Assembly (NCBI GenBank): GCA_014885115.2
Contig: WKLE02001068.1
Span: 11,091 to 34,958 of the forward strand
Direction: 5' to 3'
DNA length: 23,868 nucleotides
DNA from: Asterionellopsis glacialis
Lineage: Eukaryota; Bacillariophyta; Plagiogrammaphyceae; Rhaphoneidales; Asterionellopsidaceae
In this document: piece after piece, positions 17,970 to 23,868 of the stretch
Position numbering within the stretch: the stretch's first letter is position 1
Layout of the letters: every line of letters begins with the position of its first letter
Position numbers and translations under genes: made by a program
The notes under the pieces: generated by a model
What the model was told of the DNA's origin: nothing
Databases searched by the model: none
The model's input: only the letters and a program-made list of their open reading frames with translations

Positions 17970-18609
17970 GGTTTTGGCTTGGCGCCGTTGCTGTCAAGGA
18001 GGTCTAAAAGAACATATCTCCTTAGTCGCGGCGCTACTGCATGGAATGTCATGGCTTAGATAGCAGCAGACTTCCTCAGATGTGGAGCTTTTGACATAAA
18101 CACATTATTAATTATTAAGAATTTGTGTCTCATACATTTGTTATTACCGTTATGTGATGGCTTTCGACTTTTGACATGCCGCAGTACTGCTTTCTAATTA
18201 TATAATAATATGTATGGGCGACTTTTTAAGATCAGTAACGTATTATATCACAAAGGATGGTAATAACATTATTATTCAAAATATTTTGCTAAAATAAGAT
18301 AGTCGTTAAGTAAATAAGTACGGTAGCAGGGGAAGATCAGAAGATCGTATTTTTTTTCGCCTATATTCGACTTTGTTTTGCTTCATTTCCACAACAGCTA
18401 GAGTCAAGCCTACAAGAATCCATCACAAAAAAATAGTATGAAGCTCTGGATCACATTCAAGCTACCAGTAGAGGAAATGAAAAATATTTTAAACTATTAA
18501 AATTTCATTCGATTGTTACTTGCATAGATTTAAGTGGCTTATTTAATATGCCTCATTCTCCCCCCACCCTCACCCCGATAGCAACTAAAAAAGAGGAAAG
18601 TCCTATTAA
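17970..18609. other. Intergenic region with repeat copy 2
   Basis: About 640 bp between the orphan membrane-protein start and the SLD5 stop. It is AT-rich, has no credible open frame, and holds the second copy of the direct repeat. Confidence 0.6.
18330..18417 (+). repeat. Diverged direct repeat, copy 2
   Basis: GGGAAGATCAGAAGATC (18330-18346), then TTCGACT, then GAGTCAAGCCTACAAGA (18401-18417). It is 11 bp longer between the blocks than copy 1 at 16251-16327. Same orientation, 2.08 kb apart. Confidence 0.6.
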
Positions 18610-19859
18610 TTACATGAGTAATTCAATCTTTCCTTGATGAACCAAGTCTTGAATCGCGCTGTACCGTGCAATTAAACATGATCCTTTGGCATGTTCTTGA
18701 ATTGAATCTTCTCCTAGATCATCATCGTCGTCGTCATCGTCCTGAGTATGCGGAGCTGCCTGAGAGTCACGATTATCAATTTCTACAGTTTCCAATACCT
18801 TACAAAACACAAATTCATCTAAATCAGGAGAATCAATCATTTCTGGTTCATCCAACTTTTTCCATGCTTCCTTGGGGAAATGATCCAACACAGTTCGCCG
18901 AAGATGTCTCTCCAAAAGTTCACCATATTGTTTTAAATATGAAATCTACACATATTAATGGCATTTTCCAAATAATACAGAGGTAAGTAAGTGTCAATGT
19001 TGTGATATGAAATCGTGTCAATAAGCGAAAGCAAAGAATATGGAATGAGTTTCATACATGGACAGAGCCAGTGGCACACTACCAATCATTTGATTCAATT
19101 TTCTTTTTTGCATGCATTCATACATACCTCTTCTTCACTCATCCGATCGACCATACTACGCATAAACAAGGCATGTTGTTCAATTTTCGACAGTCGTGTA
19201 CGTGCTAAATCTGTCAACATGAATCTAACACGATCTGCATCCATTTTATATATACTAGCTACCAACGACGCTAAATTACGATCGACACTACGACTGGAAT
19301 GTCTTTTTCGACTGTTCGATGTAGATGATTGATCCAATAATTTATCAATCGATTCTTCTTGTCCTTGTAACAATTCCATAAATAAATCGATTGTTTCTGT
19401 ATCATGACCAAGTAATTCAGGACAATTCACTTCTTGTTTCCACAATGTTTTGAGATGAGCATAATCTTCGTCCTCCAATGCACCCAACATGGTTTCATCA
19501 ATATCCTCATCACCATCACCAACACTGGTATGTTGTTTCTTCTTTAACAAAGAGGATGCAAAATCATCTACATTTCTTGTAGGTTCCATCAACAAATCGT
19601 CATCCTCCTCACCTTGCTCACCGTCCACGACGGGTTGATGTTGTTGCTTTCGTTCAGCTTCTGCCAATGCAGGTGGAACTTCTGCGCGACTTGTACGCTC
19701 TAAAACTTCATCATTTTCAATATCATTATTGTCTACTTCTGCTGGTGATGATGATTGCGGTGGTTGTGACACTTCTTCATTGGTAGCATTCACATCAATG
19801 AAGGAAGACTCCTCCTCTTGATCTTCAAGTTCACCCAAAAGATTATGCAAATCAGCCAT
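18610..19859 (-). CDS. SLD5: SLD5 (GINS4), GINS replication complex subunit, 2 exons
   Basis: Exons 19859-19128 and 18945-18610 with a 182-bp phase-0 intron (GTATGT donor) give 355 residues. SLD5 is one of four GINS subunits; with Cdc45 and Mcm2-7 it forms the CMG helicase at replication forks in the nucleus. The conserved core begins LKTLWKQEVNCPELL (136-150), followed by IDLFMELLQGQEESI and, after a basic insert, LASLVASIYKMDADRVRFML..ARTRLSKIEQHALF. Across the splice site come MSEEE|ISYLKQYGELLERHL and VLDHFP. The C-terminal B-domain shows the family pattern DEFVFCKVLETVEI and KGSCLIARYSAIQDLVHQGKIELL. Odd: about 130 acidic, low-complexity residues precede the core, and an Asp8 run lies in the B-domain loop, making it much longer than human SLD5 (223). 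An E2F-type site lies upstream. Confidence 0.92.
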
Positions 19860-20306
19860 TTTTCTTTATATCTTGTGTAAGTTATACCGGAGTTTCAAAT
19901 GTACTTTCACAACGTTACACTGAACACCTTGTGATGATGGAGTTGCGATTGTCGCGACTTGGTGTATTGAAGGAAAAACGACGAGTTTCACACACTGCTC
20001 TAGAGAGGACTGTTATTCTCGCGGGGTTGATGGACTTGCATCCACTTTCTGTGGCATAACTTTAGAGGAGATTGTGGTACGGTAGGTGTATGTTTCTTCG
20101 AAAAAGCGATTTTTTTAGCTTATTTTTTTGGCGCGAAGGCACTTCCAACAGTGACACGCTCTTTCGAAAGAAACTCCTGAAGGTGATCAGATACGAAGTG
20201 CTTTTTCTTCAAGTTTTTGAATTCAAAAAAGTGTAAACTTTCTGTTCTTCTTCGGTATCGTTTTCAAAAATTATTATTACAGTACCACATCATAGTGCAC
20301 ACCATC
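19860..20306. other. Divergent promoter region, SLD5 and coiled-coil gene
   Basis: The 447 bp between the divergent ATGs has no open frame of note. It holds a perfect E2F-type site and poly-T tracts, and should contain both promoters. Confidence 0.5.
20127..20137. promoter_or_regulatory. E2F/DP-type site upstream of SLD5
   Basis: TTTGGCGCGAA, nearly the full palindromic E2F/DP consensus, lies about 268 bp upstream of the SLD5 ATG and 170 bp upstream of the coiled-coil ORF. GINS and other replication genes are classic G1/S E2F targets in animals and plants, so a cell-cycle role here is likely, though not shown. Confidence 0.6.
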
Positions 20307-20939
20307 ATGCCAATGTCATCATCATCATGGCTATGGCCATCTTCGGCATCTTCTCATTCACGTAAGCGTTCCCGAATTTCAGATATAATTCCTAGGATTG
20401 CAAGTACTTGTCCTTTAGCAGGAGAAGGTGCGAGTCCAACAAGTGCTGACGGAACTAATGCTAGTTCTACTACAGAACGAACCGTAACAAACAGTCCTGA
20501 TAGCGATAGCATGATTTTGTCGGTCACGTCGTCGTCCTCATCTGAATCATGTACGACAGAAGCTGATGGAAATGTTAGCTCTACATCAGGATGTACCGGA
20601 ACAAACAATCCTCATACCAATACCATGCTTTCGGTAGTTACTTCGAATTCATCTGAATCATCCACGACACTGGCTGCGGCACACAAGTGCGTGGAATGGG
20701 CCAGGGAACGGCGCATGGCTGCTGAAGCGGCGAATCAAAATGCTCAACAATCATGGGAAATACTACAGCATCAATTACAAAAAGTGAAACAACTCAAAGA
20801 ACAATCAGAACAAGAATTACAAAATGCACAACAAGCAGAACAGGATGCACAAGAATTTTTGAAAAATGTAGAAAAGACAAATGAAGTCATTGATATACTT
20901 GAAGACGACGACGACGACAATGATTGCAGTAATAAATAA
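20307..20939 (+). CDS. Ser/Thr-rich coiled-coil protein, possible truncated WD40 protein
   Basis: An intact 210-codon frame starts at the ATG at 20307 (another ATG at 20313). Residues 1-125 are Ser/Thr-rich and low complexity, with a basic patch SRKRSR. Residues about 130-195 form a strong coiled coil rich in Gln, Glu and Lys with Ala at core positions (for example QLQKVKQLKEQSEQELQNAQ). The end is an Asp run (DDDDDND) and CSNK. The stop is only a few bases before WD40-like sequence starts in another frame. I infer that the original gene joined this coiled coil to a WD40 propeller and now codes only for the front part, if it is expressed at all. A separate small gene is the alternative. Confidence 0.55.
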   Translation: MPMSSSSWLWPSSASSHSRKRSRISDIIPRIASTCPLAGEGASPTSADGTNASSTTERTVTNSPDSDSMILSVTSSSSSESCTTEADGNVSSTSGCTGTNNPHTNTMLSVVTSNSSESSTTLAAAHKCVEWARERRMAAEAANQNAQQSWEILQHQLQKVKQLKEQSEQELQNAQQAEQDAQEFLKNVEKTNEVIDILEDDDDDNDCSNK

Positions 20940-20944
20940 TGACA

Positions 20945-21999
20945 ATGATGAGTATGAACAACCAACATCGTGTCCCTCTGGTTTGTGAATTTCATGGACA
21001 TTATCGATCTGTTGAAGGTGTTGCAGCTTTTGGGGCACGAGAGATTCATATCTGGTTCAGATGATGGAACTATCAAGATTTGGAACACATATTTGGAACA
21101 CATTCGCAGGAGATTGCTGTTCTACCTTAAGTATTGGCAATGGTGCTATCATAACCATCGCTGTCGTTCCAAAGGATGATAGTAGTACTTCCAAAGAAGA
21201 ATCACCATCACCGATATTAGTTTTATTGGGATGTTGGTTGGATGAAAAATTGTACTGTGGCATTCCATAACAGAACGATGTGTCCAAACGTATACATGTC
21301 TATTCAGGATGGGTGTTATCTGTGTGTGTCGTACAGGGAGAAGAGGAAAAAGGGAAAAATAATGCGTAAAACATAAAATTTGTTTCAGGATCGGCAAATG
21401 GGACTGTCAAAGTATGGAATTCACAACAACGCAAAGCTTTGTATACCTTTAGTGGTCATACAGATTGGGTAGAATCTGTCGCATCTTTCAGTATTCTAAC
21501 ATCATCTTCCAGGAATCGTACGTCTAGAGTACGATTGATCTTTCTGCTTCAACATTTGATCTTTCGAGTAAGAAATGTGTACGAACATTTGTTGGTCATG
21601 CCTCTGCTGTATTGGCTGTCACGCCTATCAATGGGAACAACAACAAGAGCCCCAACACTAACCATCGTCAAAAATTATTTATATCTGGAAAGGCTGATAA
21701 GACGATTTGTCTTATGGAATTCCAAACAGTGAATTGTTTTGCAAACTTCTCTAGACCATACGTACTTTGTGGAATCTCTCACAGCCCTACCACCCGCCGA
21801 CGATGGTGATTTGACAACAACGTATTTCGTAATGGGATCTGTTGATAAAACTTTCAAGGTACGGGATGTTTATGCTGGAGAATGTGTACGAACATTGGAA
21901 GGTCATTCGAATAGTGTGCGTTCTATCGCAGCTCTCAGTACAAACAAGGTTGTTTCCTCCTCGAGAGATAACACTATTAAATTCTGGTCCGTATTTTAG
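20945..21999 (+). pseudogene. Decayed WD40-repeat gene with frameshifts and stops
   Basis: WD40 repeats are recognisable in all three plus frames, in order: VEGVAAF, GHERFISGSDDGTIKIWN, IITIAVVPKDD, SGWVLSVCVVQ, FVSGSANGTVKVWN, FSGHTDWVESVASF, SSKKCVRTFVGHASAVLAV, LFISGKADKTICL then WNSKQ in a shifted frame, TSLDHTYFVESLTALPP, FKVRDVYAGECVRTLEGHSN and SSSRDNTIKFWSVF. This accounts for about six blades. At least four frame changes and two or more in-frame stops interrupt them, one caused by a 13-bp tandem duplication (21078-21103). No set of GT-AG introns that I tried restores one frame. An intact relative elsewhere in the genome is likely. Confidence 0.8.
21078..21103. repeat. 13-bp tandem duplication in the WD40 pseudogene
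   Basis: ATTTGGAACACAT occurs twice in perfect tandem (21078-21090 and 21091-21103), duplicating the codons for the IWNT end of a WD40 blade. Thirteen extra bases shift the frame, and the following blade sequence (TFAGDCCSTLS) is readable only in the new frame. Copies without any difference suggest a recent event. Confidence 0.85.
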
Positions 22000-22135
22000 T
22001 AATAGAACAATCAGATATAAGCTAAATTATTATATTTCAAAGTTATCATTCTAAAAAGTTAATCTAAATGTCTTCGGAATTACCTCTGGCTTCCATCAAA
22101 TCCATCCAAGCCCTCGTAAAGAATCAATGCTTTCA

Positions 22136-23410
22136 TTACAATTCCTCTTGTACTTTATCATCTTCGAATAGTGGATAACGGTGTTGGTCGGTAGTTAACA
22201 CATACCCATATTCACCTGGACCCTGCCATTTCACAGAATTTTCTAATAAACACCAATTATCTTTGCATTCTGGTTCATGCATAGAGGTACCAATAATTTT
22301 CAATTTGGGATGTTCCAATTCAAAATCGGGCTTTTCATTCCAATTAGGTGGAACACCATAATGTCCCTCCAAATCGTGATTGACGGAACGCCATTCCTCT
22401 GATGCTGGATAATAATGAGTAAAGACACCGGTATACCATGAACCATTAAATTTCGTTGGACGACCATGAAAACATTTACCAGATTCATACAGTAACATAT
22501 CACCTGGTGTTAAAACAACCTCGTTGGTATTTCCTTGAAAATCCTCAATCACAATTGGCCATGGTTCAGCATCATCAGATGAGTCAATATGAAGAATAGA
22601 TGATATGATATGTGTCGATGTCTTATCAATATGCATGTGAAGACGAGATTCATTCTGATATAACCGAAACCCATAGGATTGGTGTGGGATCAATTTTTCT
22701 CCCACCCATGCCTCATGAATATATTTGAGTTCATGAAGAATCTATCATGATATATACATATTTAATGTAGTGCAGTTTCATAGTCAAGAAAAAGACAACA
22801 CAAAGTAAACGCTCCTGGTGAGTTGTTAAATTCAAACCCATGTACATGCATTGCTTTTTAAAGAAAATCATGTCCACTATATAACATGATTCTCCATTCG
22901 TTTTCGATCTTTCGTATTCAAATTTTGTATCCTTACCCTTTTTGTTAAATCAGGACGCCTGATGAACAAGGGTGTTACTTCAATAACGTCTATATCACCC
23001 TCAGGTCTGGCGGTCTCGAGACCGTCCCTAATAGCTTGACGGAGTGTATCCACCAATTCTTGCGGTGCTCGTGTCAACCCCCATCCATTCTCAGTAAAGT
23101 TGGCAAGAGAATATGCGGCTGTCACTGTTTCTACCCATCCATCGTACTTGTGATGACTGTTTGGTTCATGCGCTACTTGATCAAATCGACGTGTCATCAA
23201 CCGTTTCCAACCTTCCGTATTGGGTACATATTTGTTCGGTGGCCAAGTGTATCCGCGTTTGTAGAACTCTGCGACACGTTCCTTCTCGATCAGCTGACCG
23301 TACACAACAGCTGATCTCAACAAACACACTAGAAGTACTAGCAATGGGGCATAACATCCGATCATTTTACTAGCACTTGATTGGCTCCAATGAGTGTGTG
23401 TCATTGTCAT
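22136..23410 (-). CDS. Secretory-pathway 2-oxoglutarate/Fe(II) oxygenase (prolyl hydroxylase-like), 2 exons
   Basis: Exons 23410-22937 and 22741-22136 with a 195-bp phase-0 intron (GTAAGG donor) give 359 residues. An N-terminal signal peptide or anchor spans residues 17-38 (IGCYAPLLVLLVCLLRSAVVYG), so the enzyme acts in the ER or outside the cell. The double-stranded beta-helix core has the HxD ligand pair H195-I-D197 in LHMHIDKTSTH, a central PGDMLLYESGKCFHGRP with the distal ligand H250, and basic residues R252 and K256 nearby that could hold 2-oxoglutarate. The C-terminus, about 100 residues, includes HYYPASEEW and a Cys pair in ECKDNWC. The fold and metal site are convincing. Hydroxylation of a secreted protein such as a cell-wall or frustule-associated protein is inferred. 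The gene is tail to tail with the WD40 pseudogene. Confidence 0.85.
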
Positions 23411-23868
23411 ACTATCTCGTGCTTGTTGCTGTCTCGTTTTTCGTCGTTGGCAGATGCATATAAAATATAATGAATACTCGTAAAAGCTTCAAAAGCCAAG
23501 ATCTTCCTGAGAAGGCCGTGATCTTGCTATGCAGAAATAGAGATCACCCTAATTTTGAATAATTATTATACTACTTTGGGTTCTCATTGGCGTCAAACAA
23601 CTTTCTCGTATTTTTTAACGGAGCTTTAACGGATATTGCACATTTCCTACAGTTGACTTGGTGGGAGGTCCGTTCATGGTCAGTTCAAACACTCCGTCCG
23701 TCATTGCCCCGAAACATACTGTTCATAGCGTAGACGGATGGGATTGTCTTGGACTACCAAACTGTCTAAAAGACAGAAGATGCCGCCGACCGATCTTGCT
23801 TGAAGATGAGGTTTTTCTATTCTTGTTGAGTTTTGAGGAGTTTTGGTCTTTTTGGTTTCTATTTTCTG
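23411..23868. other. Gene-free right end
   Basis: Upstream region of the minus-strand oxygenase gene. Short frames starting at ATG near 23779 and 23806 stop within ten codons. No gene, repeat or RNA is recognised. A neighbouring gene's leader could be present, but the window ends too soon to tell. Confidence 0.5.

Noticed and set aside
20354..21103. Minus-strand open frames opposite the coiled-coil and WD40 sequence
   Set aside because: They are mirror translations of Ser/Asp/Gln-rich repeats and give Cys/Ser/Val-rich nonsense.
20945..21999. WD40 region as an intact multi-exon gene
   Set aside because: Frame changes fall inside blades and one is a 13-bp duplication. The only intron-like segment I found (GTAAAA...TTTCAG near 21366) is about 25 bp and does not restore the frame.
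1..23868. tRNA, rRNA or CRISPR features
   Set aside because: I searched by eye for the T-loop signature GGTTCGANNCC on both strands and for regularly spaced repeats, and found none. A covariance-model scan would be decisive.

Overview
The window looks like nuclear DNA from a photosynthetic stramenopile, most likely a diatom. The clearest sign is the ClpB gene: its product starts with a signal peptide ending in an SSAFAP motif, the ASAFAP-type signature of diatom bipartite plastid targeting. A second precursor (GNAT acetyltransferase) has a weaker TAF version. Genes are compact, on both strands, with zero to three short GT-AG introns (98-195 bp). Intergenic DNA is AT-rich and roughly 0.4 to 1.2 kb long. 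I see no rRNA, tRNA, CRISPR array, intact transposon or bacterial-type operon.

Layout, left to right. 1-755: gene-free. 756-4077 (-): four-exon plastid ClpB disaggregase. 5255-6893 (-): two-exon kinase-fold protein lacking the catalytic Asp residues, so a probable pseudokinase. 6894-8072: long gene-free stretch with small palindromes. 8073-8564 (+): SKP1, the SCF ubiquitin-ligase adaptor. 9118-9750 (-): GNAT acetyltransferase with an N-terminal targeting signal. 10214-11152 (+): EMC2, a TPR subunit of the ER membrane complex, divergent from the GNAT gene. 11647-12591 (-) and 13751-14683 (+): two head-to-head paralogous type II membrane proteins of sulfotransferase-like type, separated by a palindrome-rich spacer. 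15214-about 16076 (-): T1/BTB-domain protein with no obvious ATG. 16262-16551 (-): probable gene relic. 17133-17969 (-): orphan Cys-rich multipass membrane protein lying between two direct copies of a diverged repeat. 18610-19859 (-): two-exon SLD5 subunit of the GINS replication complex. 20307-20939 (+): Ser-rich coiled-coil protein, followed at 20945-21999 by a WD40 pseudogene with several frameshifts. 22136-23410 (-): two-exon secreted or ER 2-oxoglutarate/Fe(II) oxygenase. 23411-23868: gene-free.

Most genes are unrelated housekeeping or accessory loci (protein quality control, ubiquitination, ER insertion, DNA replication) and do not form a pathway. The parts that stand out are the divergent sulfotransferase-like pair with its palindromic spacer, the pseudokinase, the atypical ClpB pore loop, perfect E2F-type sites upstream of SLD5 and of ClpB, the direct repeats around the orphan membrane protein, the decaying WD40 gene, and an intergenic octamer (TACCTGTA) present about ten times more often than chance predicts.
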